A stretch of 64,000 nucleotides of DNA, from NCBI RefSeq assembly GCF_001682385.1, contig NZ_CP016210.1:2418001-2482000 (forward strand), written 5' to 3'. The translations under genes were made by a program, and so were the position numbers. Every line of letters starts with the position of its first letter. The first letter of the stretch is position 1. Positions 1-13,432 of the stretch are shown here, piece by piece. This stretch comes from Azoarcus olearius. GTDB lineage: Bacteria > Pseudomonadota > Gammaproteobacteria > Burkholderiales > Rhodocyclaceae. The notes under the pieces were generated by a model that was given only the letters and a program-made list of their open reading frames with translations, searched no databases and was not told where the DNA came from.

Positions 1-402
1 AAGGGACAGAAGATTCTGACCGCCGACGAACACATGACAGTACTGGAGGCCTCGCGCAGGATGACCGACCTGCACGTGGGGTCGATCATGATCGTCCATG
101 ACGGTCACCTGAGCGGCATCTTTACCGAACGCGACGCGCTCGTCCGCGTCATCGCCGCCGGCCGCGATCCTGCGCGGACACGTTTGAGCGAAGTCATGAC
201 CCGCGATCCGCAGTCGATATCGTCCGACAGGCCGCTCGGGCACGCGATGCACCTGATGTACGAGGGCGGCTTCCGGCACGTTCCGGTCACCGACTGCGGG
301 CGGCCGATCGGGATGATTTCCGCGCGCGACGCGCTCGGTCTCGAAATGGTGGCTTTTGAAGAGGAACTGGAGCAGCGGGAACTGATCACCGAACTGCTCT
401 AG
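1..402 (+). CDS. CBS-domain protein (5' end missing)
   Basis: The reading frame is open from the first base of the window, so the gene starts upstream; an ATG at 34 is internal to the first CBS domain and is not the likely start. About 133 residues are visible, forming a tandem CBS pair (residues roughly 5-60 and 68-120, numbered from base 1) with the usual GIFTERDAL and GMISARDAL ends. CBS pairs bind adenine nucleotides and act as sensor modules. As no other domain follows, this is probably one of the stand-alone CBS proteins of about 140 residues, missing only a few N-terminal residues. It converges on ftsB. The ligand cannot be told from sequence. Confidence 0.9.
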   Translation, partial: KGQKILTADEHMTVLEASRRMTDLHVGSIMIVHDGHLSGIFTERDALVRVIAAGRDPARTRLSEVMTRDPQSISSDRPLGHAMHLMYEGGFRHVPVTDCGRPIGMISARDALGLEMVAFEEELEQRELITELL

Positions 403-424
403 ACCGCGTCCGACGAACGCGTTT

Positions 425-466
425 GAAGCATGGAACTGAGCCGGCCTTGAGCCGGTTCAGTGCTTC
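425..466. terminator. Imperfect inverted repeat between CBS gene and ftsB
   Basis: The arms ACTGAGCCGGC (435-445) and GCCGGTTCAGT (451-461) pair with one G:T wobble around a 5-base loop, and GAAGC (425-429) and GCTTC (462-466) extend the stem past a bulge. It lies between two converging genes and overlaps the ftsB stop codon. There is no T-run on either side, so it may only be an mRNA 3'-end stabiliser. Termination is inferred. Confidence 0.35.
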
Positions 467-732
467 TGGGGTACCTGAACGAAGATTTCGTTGGGCTTGG
501 TCAGGCCGAGTTCGAGCCGTGCCCGTTCTTCGATCGCCTCGTTGCCGGACTTGAGGTCGCGGACTTCGGCGTCGAGCCCCGCGTTGCGCTCTTCCAGCCG
601 CGTGTTCTCCTCACGCTGCTCGTGCAACTTGCGATCCACCTCCCACACGCGCAGCCATCCGCCCTTGCCTAGCCACAGTGGGTACTGCAGCACGACGACG
701 AGGACGGCAAGAATGATCACGGGCCAACGCAT
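457..732 (-). CDS. ftsB: Cell division protein FtsB
   Basis: Septum formation initiator protein of 91 residues. In the family, FtsB forms a complex with FtsL and FtsQ that links early and late divisome proteins and activates septal peptidoglycan synthesis. It has one N-terminal membrane segment (about residues 4-20), then a charged coiled coil (about 30-70) with the typical LEERNAGLDAEVRDLK spacing and the conserved ARLELGLTKPNEIF end. The length is normal for the family. It is the last gene of pyrG-kdsA-eno-ftsB on this strand, a standard betaproteobacterial arrangement, with about 90 bases after eno. Confidence 0.95.
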   Translation of the reverse strand: MRWPVIILAVLVVVLQYPLWLGKGGWLRVWEVDRKLHEQREENTRLEERNAGLDAEVRDLKSGNEAIEERARLELGLTKPNEIFVQVPQKH

Positions 733-822
733 GGAACAGTTCGACGGCTAGGGAAAGAAAGACGCAATCGACTGCCGCGGCGGATGTCGCGGCAGTCGAA
801 GCGGAAAGCGAACCGGCGTCGC

Positions 823-2130
<1,308 letters not shown>

Positions 2131-2196
2131 TTACGGATTAGGAATTGGAAGAAAAAATCAGGGTGCGCCTGCACATGGGGCGGCACGCGAAGCGGA

Positions 2197-3036
2197 TCAG
2201 GCCTCGGTTTCCAGCAGCCCGCGCGACTTGACCAGTTCGTCGATCGCCTTCAGCGTGCTGAGCAACGCCTTCATGCGCGGCAAGGGCCAGGCATTGGGGC
2301 CATCGGAAAGCGCCTGCGCGGGATTCGGGTGAGTTTCCATGAAAAGACCAGCCACGCCGACCGCGACAGCCGCCCTGGCGAGGACGGGTACGAATTCGCG
2401 CTGACCACCCGATGCCGTGCCCTGCCCGCCCGGAAGTTGCACCGAGTGGGTGGCGTCGAACACCACCGGGCAGCCGGTCTCGCGCATGATGGCGAGGGAG
2501 CGCATGTCGGACACCAGGTTGTTGTAGCCGAAGGACGCGCCGCGCTCGCACACCATGATGTTGTCAGCGCCGCCGTTGGCTTCCCGGGCCTTGTCGACCA
2601 CGTTCTTCATGTCGCCGGGCGCGAGAAACTGGCCTTTCTTGATATTCACCGGGCGGCCGCAGGACGCCACCGCGTGGATGAAGTCGGTTTGGCGACACAG
2701 AAAGGCGGGGGTCTGCAGCACATCGACCACCGCCGCGACGGCCGGGATCTCCTCGACCGAATGCACGTCGGTCAGCACCGGCACGCCGAGCTGCTTCTTG
2801 ACGTCCGCGAGGATGTCCAGTCCCTTCTCCATGCCCATGCCGCGATAGGACTTGCCCGAGCTGCGGTTGGCCTTGTCGTAGGACGACTTGTAGATGAAGG
2901 GAATGCCGACTTCAGCGCAGATGTCCTTGAGCGCGCCGGCGGTTTCGAACGCCATCTCGCGCGACTCGATCACGCACGGGCCGGCAATCAGGAAAACCGG
3001 CTTGTCGAGGCCGACCTCGAATCCACACAGATTCAT
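2197..3036 (-). CDS. kdsA: 2-dehydro-3-deoxyphosphooctonate aldolase (KDO-8-P synthase)
   Basis: Condenses phosphoenolpyruvate with arabinose 5-phosphate to give KDO-8-phosphate, the precursor of the inner-core sugar of lipopolysaccharide. The 279-residue length is normal. Class-defining segments include [11 protein letters not shown] near residue 17, the [11 protein letters not shown] loop and [12 protein letters not shown]. The gene follows pyrG by only 11 bases, so the two are almost certainly co-transcribed. This pair is useful for LPS because CTP from PyrG is used to activate KDO. Confidence 0.97.
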   Translation of the reverse strand: MNLCGFEVGLDKPVFLIAGPCVIESREMAFETAGALKDICAEVGIPFIYKSSYDKANRSSGKSYRGMGMEKGLDILADVKKQLGVPVLTDVHSVEEIPAVAAVVDVLQTPAFLCRQTDFIHAVASCGRPVNIKKGQFLAPGDMKNVVDKAREANGGADNIMVCERGASFGYNNLVSDMRSLAIMRETGCPVVFDATHSVQLPGGQGTASGGQREFVPVLARAAVAVGVAGLFMETHPNPAQALSDGPNAWPLPRMKALLSTLKAIDELVKSRGLLETEA

Positions 3037-3047
3037 GCGTTGCTCCT

Positions 3048-5549
<2,502 letters not shown>

Positions 5550-5553
<4 letters not shown>

Positions 5554-6863
5554 CGCGCGGCTGTCACCCGCCAGACCACGTTGCCGACGTCGTCGGCGAC
5601 CAGCAGCGCCCCCGCCTTATCCACCGCCACGCCGACCGGCCGGCCCAGAGCCTCGTCCCTGTCATTCACGAATCCGGTAAGGACGTCCTCGGGCAACCCG
5701 GACGGCTGGCCGTCGGCAAAGGGCACAAAGACGACCTTGTAACCGCTGCGCGGCTTGCGGTTCCAGGAGCCATGCTGGCCGACGAAAGCCCCGCCGGCGT
5801 AGCGCGCGGGAAGCGCCTCGCCCTGATAGAAGGTCAAACCCAGCGAGGCGGTGTGAGCGCCGAGCGCGTAGTCGGGCACGCGCGCCCTCGCGACGAGATC
5901 CGGGCGCGGCGGCTTCACCCGGGTGTCGACATGTTGGCCGTAATAGCTGTAAGGCCAGCCGTAGAAGGCGCCGTCGGTCACGGAGGTCATGTAATCGGGT
6001 ACGAGGTCGCTGCCCAGCTCGTCGCGCTCATTCACCGCCACCCACAGCGCGCCGCTGCGGGGCTCCCAGGCCAGCCCGTTGGGGTTGCGCAGTCCGGACG
6101 CGAACAGCCGCATGGTTCGGGCTTCGGGGTCGATCTCGTGGACCGCGGCGCGGCCCTCCTCCATCTCCATGCCGTGCTCGGCGACATTGCTGTTGGAGCC
6201 GACGGTGGCGTACAGCAACCGGCCGTCGGGGCTCGCGATCAGGTCCTTGGTCCAGTGGTGGTTCAGTTCGCCAGCGGGGAGATCGACAATCTTCTCCCCA
6301 GCTGTTTCGATCTTCGTGTCACCCGTCTTGTACGGAAAGCGCACCACCGCGTCGGTGTTGGCGACGTAGAGCGACCCGCCTACCAGCGCCATGCCGAACG
6401 GCGAGTTCAACCCCTCAAGCAGCGGGGAGCGAAGGTCCGCCTTGCCGTCGCCGTCGGTATCGCGCAGCAGGGTGATGCGATTGGCGCTGGGAACGCCGGC
6501 CCCGGCACGCTTCATCACCTGCTTCATCACCCACTTGCGGACGCCGCCAGCGCCGCCCTTTTTCTCGGGTGCATTGGTTTCGGCCACCAGCACGTCGCCG
6601 TTGGGCAGCACGTGGAGCCAGCGCGGGTGATCGAGGCCGTCGGCGAAGGCTGCAACGCTCAAGCCGGGCGCGGGTTGGGGCATGGTTCCGGTCGGCCAGC
6701 CCTTGGCTTCCGCCACATTGACGGTAGGCAGCAGCGTCTTGCGTGGCTCCACCAGCTTGGGCGTTGCGCCCATGCCCGCCTCCACCGGCTGGGTCTCCAT
6801 CTCGCCGCACGCGTTGAGCAGCGCCGCCCCGCCGGCAAGCAGCACACACAGTTTCGTTTGCAT
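5550..6863 (-). CDS. Lipoprotein of the PQQ-dependent sugar (sorbosone) dehydrogenase family
   Basis: A 437-residue beta-propeller protein. The start at 6863 gives a lipoprotein signal peptide with the lipobox LNAC, predicting anchoring in the envelope; an ATG 30 bases upstream would only add a poor leader. Family hallmarks are [21 protein letters not shown] near the N-terminus, [12 protein letters not shown] and YGWPYSYYG in the middle, and the late [15 protein letters not shown]. Relatives include L-sorbosone and soluble aldose dehydrogenases, but substrate and even PQQ use are uncertain for lipoprotein members. It stands alone, converging on the PEP-CTERM-like gene. Confidence 0.85.
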
Positions 6864-6965
6864 CACACACCCCGTCGGGCCGCCGCAATGCAAGGTACGA
6901 CTGTGATCCCCCGCGCGGGTTCGCGCGATGCAGGCGGAAACGGACTTCCGCCTTGTGCGGACCGA

Positions 6966-8951
6966 CTAACCGGCCAGTTCGTCGCGGTCGCGGAAGTGCG
7001 CGAGCGCTTCGGGGTTGGCCAGCGCCTCCTGGTTCTTCACCGGCCGGCCATGCACCACGTTACGCACCGCCAGTTCCACGATCTTGCCGCTCTTGGTACG
7101 TGGAATATCGGCCACCTGGAGCACCTTGGCCGGCACGTGGCGCGGGGTGGTGTTGTCGCGGATGGTGCGCTTGATGCGGTCCGCCAGCGTGTCGTCGAGC
7201 GTCATGCCATCGCGCAGCTTGACGAACAGCACCACGCGCACGTCGTTGGGGTTCTGCGGCGGCCAGTCCTGCCCGATCACGATGGATTCGACCACTTCAT
7301 GCAACTTCTCGACCTGCCGGTAGATCTCGGCAGTGCCGATGCGAACGCCGCCCGGGTTGAGGGTGGCATCGGAGCGACCGTAGATGATGAGACCGCCATG
7401 CGCGGTGATCTCGCAGAAATCGCCGTGGCACCAGACGTTGTCGAAGCGTTCGAAATAGGCCGCGCGATACTTGCTGCCGTCTTCGTCGCGCCAGAATCCG
7501 ACCGGCATCGCCGGAAACGGCCGCGCGCACACCAGTTCGCCCTTCTCGCCCCGCACCGGCCGGCCTTCGTCGTCCCATACATCCACTGCAAGTCCGAGGC
7601 CGCGGCACTGGATTTCGCCACGCCACACCGGCAGCACCGGATTGCCGAGTACGAAGCACGACAGGATGTCGGTTCCGCCCGAAATCGACGAGAGCTGGAG
7701 ATCGGCCTTGATGTCGCGATAGACGTAGTCGAAACCCTCCGGCACCAGCGGACTGCCGGTGCTCATCATTGCCCGCACCGTCGCCAGGCTATGGGTTTCG
7801 CGCGGTTTCAGCCCGAACTTGGCGGCTGCGTCGATGAACTTGGCCGACGTGCCGAAGTGGGTCATCCGTTCCGCGTCGGCGTAATCGAACAGGATGCGGT
7901 TGTCGGCCGCGAACGGCGAACCGTCGTACAGCAGGATGGTCGCCCCCGCGGCCAGCCCCGACACCAGCCAGTTCCACATCATCCAGCCGCACGTGGTGAA
8001 GTAGAACACGCGGTCGCCAGGCTTCACATCGCAGTGCAGGCGGTGCTCTTTCAAATGCTGCAGCAGGGCACCGCCTGCGCTATGAACGATGCACTTCGGA
8101 ACCCCGGTCGTGCCTGAGGAGTACATCACGTAAAGCGGATGGGAGAACGGCAGCGCTTCGAACTCGATCTCGGTCGCGGCGTGGTGCGGGGCGACGAAAT
8201 CGGCATACATCCGGGCATGCGGGATGCCCCCGAGCGCGTGGTCGCGGTGCACATAAGGCACGATCACCACCCGCTCCACCGAAGGCAATTGCGGCACGAT
8301 CTCGCCCAGCTTGGCGAGGCAATCGACCGTCTTGCCGTTGTAGTAATAGCCGTCGCAGGCGAGCAACACCTTGGGCTCGGTCTGGCCGAAGCGGTCGAGC
8401 ACGCCCTGCACGCCGAAGTCGGGCGAAGCGGACGTAAAGATGGCGCCGATGCTCGCCGCGGACAGCATCGCGATCAGCGTCTCCGGCATGTTGGGCATGT
8501 AGGCCGCCACACGGTCGCCCTTCCCCACGCCCTGTTCGCGCAGTGCAGCCGAGAACTGCGCCACGCGCCGGTAGAGTTCGCCGTGGGTGAGGCGGTCGCG
8601 CACCTTGTCCTCGCCCCAGAACACCACCGCATCGTCACCGTCACGACGGCGCAGCAGGTTCTGCGCAAAGTTGAGCCGCGCGTCGGGGAACCACTGCGCG
8701 CCCGGCATGCGGTCGCCATCCACCAGCACGCGCACGCCGCGCTTGCCCACCACGTCGCCGTCCTCCCATACGCTGACCCAGAACTGTTCGGGATGGTCGA
8801 CCGACCACGCATGCAACGCGGCGTAATCCGGCAACTCGATGTTCCAGCGCCGCTCCGCGGTATGGCGGAACGCCGTCATGTTGGCGGCTGCGATCCGTTC
8901 CGCGGACGGCGTCCAAAGCGGGGCGTCGGGTTGGCTGGTGGTGGTGTTCAT
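6966..8951 (-). CDS. Acetoacetyl-CoA synthetase (acetoacetate-CoA ligase)
   Basis: ANL-superfamily adenylating enzyme of 661 residues that activates acetoacetate with ATP and CoA, feeding ketone bodies into polyhydroxybutyrate or acetyl-CoA metabolism. The N-terminal ACS-type linker ([10 protein letters not shown]), the P-loop [11 protein letters not shown], the A8 motif [16 protein letters not shown] and the C-terminal catalytic TKSGK lysine are all visible. Length and the [10 protein letters not shown] segment fit acetoacetyl-CoA rather than acetyl-CoA synthetase. It follows the thioesterase gene by 35 AT-rich bases, with an AGGAGA ribosome-binding site. Confidence 0.92.
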   Translation of the reverse strand: MNTTTSQPDAPLWTPSAERIAAANMTAFRHTAERRWNIELPDYAALHAWSVDHPEQFWVSVWEDGDVVGKRGVRVLVDGDRMPGAQWFPDARLNFAQNLLRRRDGDDAVVFWGEDKVRDRLTHGELYRRVAQFSAALREQGVGKGDRVAAYMPNMPETLIAMLSAASIGAIFTSASPDFGVQGVLDRFGQTEPKVLLACDGYYYNGKTVDCLAKLGEIVPQLPSVERVVIVPYVHRDHALGGIPHARMYADFVAPHHAATEIEFEALPFSHPLYVMYSSGTTGVPKCIVHSAGGALLQHLKEHRLHCDVKPGDRVFYFTTCGWMMWNWLVSGLAAGATILLYDGSPFAADNRILFDYADAERMTHFGTSAKFIDAAAKFGLKPRETHSLATVRAMMSTGSPLVPEGFDYVYRDIKADLQLSSISGGTDILSCFVLGNPVLPVWRGEIQCRGLGLAVDVWDDEGRPVRGEKGELVCARPFPAMPVGFWRDEDGSKYRAAYFERFDNVWCHGDFCEITAHGGLIIYGRSDATLNPGGVRIGTAEIYRQVEKLHEVVESIVIGQDWPPQNPNDVRVVLFVKLRDGMTLDDTLADRIKRTIRDNTTPRHVPAKVLQVADIPRTKSGKIVELAVRNVVHGRPVKNQEALANPEALAHFRDRDELAG

Positions 8952-8986
8952 GCCTGTCTCCTCTTGTTTAATTTATTTGTTAATAC

Positions 8987-9394
8987 CTAACTTACGGATG
9001 CCCGCAGTGTATCCGGCAAGGGTACGGACTTGCCAGTCGCGGTGTCCATCCACACCACCTTCGAAGAACCATCCGCATAGAGGCGGTCCTCGCCCTCGAC
9101 GTAAAGCTCGTAATACGTCATCACGCTGCTGCGCCCCGGGTCGCGGCCATACATGCGCACGACCACCGTCGCCGGGTAGTTGACCGGCGCATAGAAAGTG
9201 CAATCCGCGTTGATGATCACCGCGCCGGTCGGGACGTCCGGCCCGACGCGAAAGCCCTGCTGCTCGATCCATTCGACGCGGGCCTGCTCGAAATAGCGGA
9301 AATAGACCGTGTTGTTCACGTGACCGTAGAAGTCCATGTCGCCCCACCGCACCGGAATGCGGGTTTCGTGCAGGAACTTGCCCTTCGCTTCCAT
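8987..9394 (-). CDS. Acyl-CoA thioesterase, 4HBT/YbgC family
   Basis: Hot-dog fold thioesterase of 135 residues. The start at 9394 was chosen because AGAGGAGA precedes it and the conserved RWGDMDFYGHVNNTVYFRYFE block then falls at the usual place; this block carries the catalytic Asp and the HVNN turn. Members hydrolyse short-chain or aromatic acyl-CoA esters. The gene precedes acetoacetyl-CoA synthetase on the same strand and probably shares its transcript, which suggests an acyl-CoA substrate in the same pathway. It is divergent from the ETF-ubiquinone oxidoreductase gene across 160 bases. Confidence 0.88.
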   Translation of the reverse strand: MEAKGKFLHETRIPVRWGDMDFYGHVNNTVYFRYFEQARVEWIEQQGFRVGPDVPTGAVIINADCTFYAPVNYPATVVVRMYGRDPGRSSVMTYYELYVEGEDRLYADGSSKVVWMDTATGKSVPLPDTLRASVS

Positions 9395-9554
9395 GCGTGT
9401 CTCCTCTGTTGGTAGTCGGGTGGCGGCTAAGGTAACATACGGCACCGTATGTTCGGCGTCGCTGCTGGGCCCGCGGAGAATCGCCAGCCCGCTGTATTAC
9501 ACTGTCGCCCGCCAAACAAAGACGATACAAGCAAGCGAGTACGAGGAGAATTGG

Positions 9555-11198
9555 ATGGAACGTGAGTCGATGGAATTCGACGTACTGATCGTCGGCGGCG
9601 GCCCTGCGGGGCTGGCTGCGGCGATCCGTCTGAAGCAACTGGCCGAAGCGAAGGGTCAGGACATCTCGGTGTGCCTGATCGAGAAAGGCGCCGAGATCGG
9701 CGCCCACATCCTGTCCGGCGCGGTGATGGACCCCAGGGCACTGACCGAACTCTTTCCCGACTGGAAAGAGCGCGGCGCGCCGCTGAAGACGGCGGTCACC
9801 GAGGACAAGGTGATCTTCCTCAACGAAACCGGCGGCCACACGGTCCCCAACAACCTGTTGCCCGACTGTTTCATCAACCACGGCAACTACATCGTCCGCC
9901 TCGGCAACGTTGCCAAGTGGCTCGGCGAGCAGGCCGAAGCGATGGGTGTCGAGGTCTACCCCGGCTTTGCGGGCGCCGAAGTGCTGTACGACGAGGCCGG
10001 CGCGGTCAAGGGCGTCGCCACCGGCGACATGGGCCTCAACCGCGACGGCACCCCCGGCCCCAACCACCAGTTGGGCATGGAGCTGCACGCGAAGTACACG
10101 CTGTTCGCGGAAGGGTGCCGCGGCCATCTCGGCAAGCAGCTCGAGGCCAGATACCAATTGCGCGACGGCGTCGATCCGCAAACCTACGGCATCGGCATCA
10201 AGGAGCTGTGGGAAGTGCCGGTGCAGAACCACCGCCCCGGCCTGGTGGTGCACACCGCGGGCTGGCCGCTGCCCGCCGACACCTACGGCGGCGGCTTCGT
10301 CTATCACCTCGAGGACAACCTGGTCGCGGTCGGCTACGTGGTCGGCCTCAACTACAGCAATCCGCACCTGTCGCCGTTCGAGGAGATGCAGCGCTACAAG
10401 ACGCATCCGGAAATCCGCAAATACCTGGAAGGCGGCAAGCGCCTGGCCTATGGCGCCCGCGCGATCGCCGCCGGCGGCCTGCAGAGCCAGCCGCGCCTGG
10501 TGTTCCCGGGCGGTGCGCTGATCGGCGACGACGCCGGCTTCCTCAACGCGGCCCGCATCAAGGGCAGCCATGCGGCGATCAAGAGCGGCATGCTCGCCGC
10601 CGAAGCGGCCTTCGAGGCCGTGGGCGCCAACCGCCAGCGCGACGCGCTGACCGCCTACCCGTCCGCCTTCCAGGACTCCTGGCTGCACGCCGAACTCTAC
10701 AAGACGCGCAACTTCAAGCCCTACATGAAAAAAGGCTTGTGGCTGGGCTCGCTGCTGTTCGGCATCGACCAGAAGCTCTTCGGCGGCAAGGTGCCCTGGA
10801 CGCTGCACAACACGGCCGACCACACGGCCTTGCGCCCGGCCGCGGAGTGCCCGCGGATCGACTACCCGAAGCCGGACGGCAAGCTCAGCTTCGATCGTCT
10901 GTCCTCGGTGTTCCTGTCCAACACCAACCACGAAGAAGAGCAGCCCTGCCACCTGCAGCTGAAGGACCCGGGCGTTCCGATCGCGATCAACCTGGCGAAG
11001 TACGACGCCCCTGAGCAGCGCTACTGCCCCGCGGGGGTGTACGAAATCGTCCGCGACGGCGACAACAACGCGCCGCGGCTGCAGATCAACGCGCAGAACT
11101 GCGTGCACTGCAAGACGTGCGACATCAAGGACCCCACGCAGAACATCAACTGGGTGGTGCCACAGGGCGGCGAAGGGCCGATCTACCAGGGGATGTAA
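9555..11198 (+). CDS. Electron transfer flavoprotein-ubiquinone oxidoreductase
   Basis: Carries electrons from ETF, reduced by acyl-CoA dehydrogenases, into the ubiquinone pool at the cytoplasmic membrane; 547 residues, a normal length. The start at 9555 has AGGAGAA directly upstream; the longer open frame is spurious. The N-terminal FAD-binding fold shows DVLIVGGGPAGLAAAIRL. The C-terminal ferredoxin-like domain binds one 4Fe-4S cluster through RYCPAGVYE and CVHCKTC. ETF itself is not in the window. The neighbouring acyl-CoA genes are consistent with fatty-acid or aromatic-acid oxidation. Confidence 0.96.
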   Translation: MERESMEFDVLIVGGGPAGLAAAIRLKQLAEAKGQDISVCLIEKGAEIGAHILSGAVMDPRALTELFPDWKERGAPLKTAVTEDKVIFLNETGGHTVPNNLLPDCFINHGNYIVRLGNVAKWLGEQAEAMGVEVYPGFAGAEVLYDEAGAVKGVATGDMGLNRDGTPGPNHQLGMELHAKYTLFAEGCRGHLGKQLEARYQLRDGVDPQTYGIGIKELWEVPVQNHRPGLVVHTAGWPLPADTYGGGFVYHLEDNLVAVGYVVGLNYSNPHLSPFEEMQRYKTHPEIRKYLEGGKRLAYGARAIAAGGLQSQPRLVFPGGALIGDDAGFLNAARIKGSHAAIKSGMLAAEAAFEAVGANRQRDALTAYPSAFQDSWLHAELYKTRNFKPYMKKGLWLGSLLFGIDQKLFGGKVPWTLHNTADHTALRPAAECPRIDYPKPDGKLSFDRLSSVFLSNTNHEEEQPCHLQLKDPGVPIAINLAKYDAPEQRYCPAGVYEIVRDGDNNAPRLQINAQNCVHCKTCDIKDPTQNINWVVPQGGEGPIYQGM

Positions 11199-11224
11199 TC
11201 ACCCCTCCCGGTCTGCAAGACGGC

Positions 11225-11252
11225 GCCGCGAACTCCGCGGCCCGTTTTTTTT
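11225..11252 (+). terminator. Intrinsic terminator after the ETF-QO gene
   Basis: GCCGCG (11225-11230), a 5-base loop AACTC, and CGCGGC (11236-11241) form a perfect stem, followed within 3 bases by a T-run (11245-11252). It lies 27 bases after the ETF-QO stop codon. Confidence 0.85.
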
Positions 11253-11276
11253 GGCCTGCGCGCCAGACAGCCGCAC

Positions 11277-12314
11277 TCACCACTCGTATCCCAGACCGAA
11301 CTGCAGGCTGATGTCGGTGGTCTTGCGCCCATTGAGCGGCTGGCCGTCCCACTGCACGATGCCCTGGACCTGGGCTGTCAGACGATCGACGATCGGAAGG
11401 CGCAGCCCGGTGCGTGACCGCCACGTGATATCGCGCGCGTCCTCGATGTTCACGTAACCGTCCTGCTCGTGGAACACCTCGGCCTTGCGCCCGATCAGCC
11501 AGTGCCGGAACACCACGCCCCAGCCGAGCGCGGGAAACGTGACGTCCTTGTTCTCGATGCGGTGTTCTCGCACCAGATCCAGCCCGCCCTTCAGCGACAG
11601 GCCGGTGCTGTCGTTTTCGATCAGTTGCACGCCATAACCACCGCCCACCGCCGCGCGCAGCGACAGGTCGCGGAACGGATCGCGCTCGGCGAACGTGCGC
11701 GCATAGACGAAGCGCTTCTCGCGCGCGTCGGTAAACCAGTTCCGTTCGGCCGTGCCCAGCCAGTTGGACGCCGACAGATCGCCGTCGCGGGTACGGTGTT
11801 CGCCCCGAAAACGCAGGGCGAACCGGGCGCCCTTCTCCGCGCCGCGCAACTCCGCTTCGCCGACGATGTGCGTGGTGTTGCTGTTGCCGCTGTTGGAGCC
11901 GCCGCTCAGCGTGACGCGCCCGGCGTACTCCACCCCTGCGCCGGACTGGCTGGCCGTGGGATTGAGGTAGGCGATCCGCTCCAGCTTCACGGCGGGCACC
12001 TCGGGCACGGCGGCCAGCCGCGTCGCGCCGATCTCGGTGGCGCTGAGCAGCCGGCTCTCCAGTTGCCCCTCGTCGTTGCGCAGCAGCACGCGCACCGGCT
12101 TCTCGGTGTTCAACGTCTCCACCATGCGCCAGTCGATCTTGATCTTGCCCGCGTACTTGGTGTCCAGCACCAGCCCTTCGGGCGTTTTGTTGACGACGGT
12201 GCCGGTCAGACGGTCACCGTTCGTCAGCAGCACTTCGTCGGCAAGCGCACAGGTTGCCAGTGGCAGCGCCGCGGCCAGGAACGTGCAAGTGCGATGGACG
12301 GTTAAAGAGTTCAT
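11277..12314 (-). CDS. DUF481 outer-membrane beta-barrel protein (YdiY-like)
   Basis: Predicted product of 345 residues. A signal peptide ends at about residue 25 (TCALA). The segment at about 26-85 (LLTNGDRLTGTV and following) resembles the small SH3/Sm-like N-terminal module often seen in this family. The rest (about 125-345) is rich in alternating beta-strand patterns (RVTLSGGSNSGNSNTTH, FALRFRGEHRTRDGD) and ends in an aromatic residue (LGYEW), the outer-membrane barrel sorting signal. Function is unknown for the family. It lies 123 bases downstream of the copper operon on the same strand, so read-through is possible, but the spacing suggests its own promoter. Confidence 0.85.
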   Translation of the reverse strand: MNSLTVHRTCTFLAAALPLATCALADEVLLTNGDRLTGTVVNKTPEGLVLDTKYAGKIKIDWRMVETLNTEKPVRVLLRNDEGQLESRLLSATEIGATRLAAVPEVPAVKLERIAYLNPTASQSGAGVEYAGRVTLSGGSNSGNSNTTHIVGEAELRGAEKGARFALRFRGEHRTRDGDLSASNWLGTAERNWFTDAREKRFVYARTFAERDPFRDLSLRAAVGGGYGVQLIENDSTGLSLKGGLDLVREHRIENKDVTFPALGWGVVFRHWLIGRKAEVFHEQDGYVNIEDARDITWRSRTGLRLPIVDRLTAQVQGIVQWDGQPLNGRKTTDISLQFGLGYEW

Positions 12315-12437
12315 CGGCAGGTCGCTTCCTCGGGTTGCGCCGGCTCAGACTAAGCCGGGCAACCCCACGCTGCAACGCAACAGACATCTTTTTACCCATG
12401 CAATCGCTGCGCCCGGCGCTGCGGCCGGGCTGCCGCT

Positions 12438-12914
12438 TCAGCGCTTATGCTCGTGCATCGGTGCCACACCCGGGCTGTTGAGCGGGCGCACCGCCGCCTT
12501 CACTTCCACGCTTTCGCGCTTGCCGTCCTTCGCTTCGATCACCAGCGTCAGCGGCACGCTGTCGCCTTCGCGGATCTGCGCGGGCAGATCGATCAGCATC
12601 ACGTGATAGCCCCCCGGCTTCAGCTCGACCGGCTTGCCCGCCGGCAGGGCCAGCGCGGGAATGGCGCGCATCTTCATGATGTCGCCTTCCATCGCCATCT
12701 CGTGTACCTCCACCACTTTCGCCACGGGCGAGCGCACCTCGACAAGGCGCGCATCCTGCACGGAAGTGAGCTGCATGAAGGCACCGGTGCTCTTCTGGGC
12801 GGGCACGGTGGCGCGCACCCAAGGGTCCTTGACTGCGACCTGGGCCGCGGCGGTGGCGGAAACAAAGGCGGTGAGCAGGCCGATGGCGAGGGCGGGAATG
12901 AGGCGTGGGGTCAT
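12438..12914 (-). CDS. PCu(A)C-type periplasmic copper chaperone
   Basis: A 158-residue product with a signal peptide (cleavage after ATAAA at about 24). The family copper site H-x10-M-x21-H-x-M is intact: H71, M82, H104 and M106. PCu(A)C proteins carry Cu(I) in the periplasm and deliver it to the CuA centre of cytochrome c oxidase, working with thioredoxin-like proteins. The C-terminus adds a His-rich MHEHKR end. It is the last gene of the five-gene copper operon, 47 bases after the TlpA-like gene. The upstream extension of the open frame is a shadow of that gene. Confidence 0.95.
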   Translation of the reverse strand: MTPRLIPALAIGLLTAFVSATAAAQVAVKDPWVRATVPAQKSTGAFMQLTSVQDARLVEVRSPVAKVVEVHEMAMEGDIMKMRAIPALALPAGKPVELKPGGYHVMLIDLPAQIREGDSVPLTLVIEAKDGKRESVEVKAAVRPLNSPGVAPMHEHKR

Positions 12915-12961
12915 GAATTGGACTCCTGAACGTTGAAAGGGGAAGAGTGCGAAGGCCGCAG

Positions 12962-13432
12962 CTATCGAACACTGCGGCCAAGGGCAGCCAGCACGCGCTC
13001 GCGGTCGAGCACGCCGGTGAGCGCAACACGGCCGCCACGGCCGTCGAACAGCAGCGTCCGTGGCAGCTCGCCGCGCCAGGCGGGATCGAGCGCATAGGCC
13101 AGTGCCTCCGGCGCGTCGCTGCCGTAGGCGAAGCGTTTGCCGGGCACTGCCAGGCGGTCGAGCGGCACGGCAAGGTCGGCCGCCAGCGGCTGCGCCGCCA
13201 CCGTGACCACGCGCAGGCCGCGGTCTGCCGCCGCCAGTTCGGAGAACAGCTTGAGGTTCTTCTTGCAATGCACGCAGTCGGTGGACCACAGCGCGACTAT
13301 GGTCGGCCCGCCTTGGGCGGCGGCGTCGGTGAGACGTGCGGCACCTGCACGATCCAGCGGTTGCACGGCGTCTGCCGCGTGGACGGCGCCGATGCTGAGC
13401 ATCAGGCAGATGCCCGCGATCCAGGTTTTCAT
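12962..13432 (-). CDS. TlpA/ResA-like periplasmic thioredoxin
   Basis: A 156-residue product with a signal peptide (cleavage after VHA near residue 19) and one thioredoxin-like domain. The active site is WSTDCVHCKK, C53 and C56; the intervening VH instead of the usual PP/GP/EP suggests a specialised redox or copper-binding partner. In the family such proteins reduce the CuA cysteines or receive copper from PCu(A)C. Its ATG overlaps the stop of the upstream propeller gene (ATGA, 13429-13432), so translation is probably coupled. Confidence 0.88.
   Translation of the reverse strand: MKTWIAGICLMLSIGAVHAADAVQPLDRAGAARLTDAAAQGGPTIVALWSTDCVHCKKNLKLFSELAAADRGLRVVTVAAQPLAADLAVPLDRLAVPGKRFAYGSDAPEALAYALDPAWRGELPRTLLFDGRGGRVALTGVLDRERVLAALGRSVR

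Noticed and set aside
8973-11108. A 711-codon open frame on the minus strand
   Set aside because: Antisense of the ETF-QO gene and overlapping the thioesterase; no domain and no start signal.
12412-12429. Terminator after the PCu(A)C gene
   Set aside because: CCCGGC/GCCGGG forms a short hairpin, but there is no T-run on the minus strand after it.
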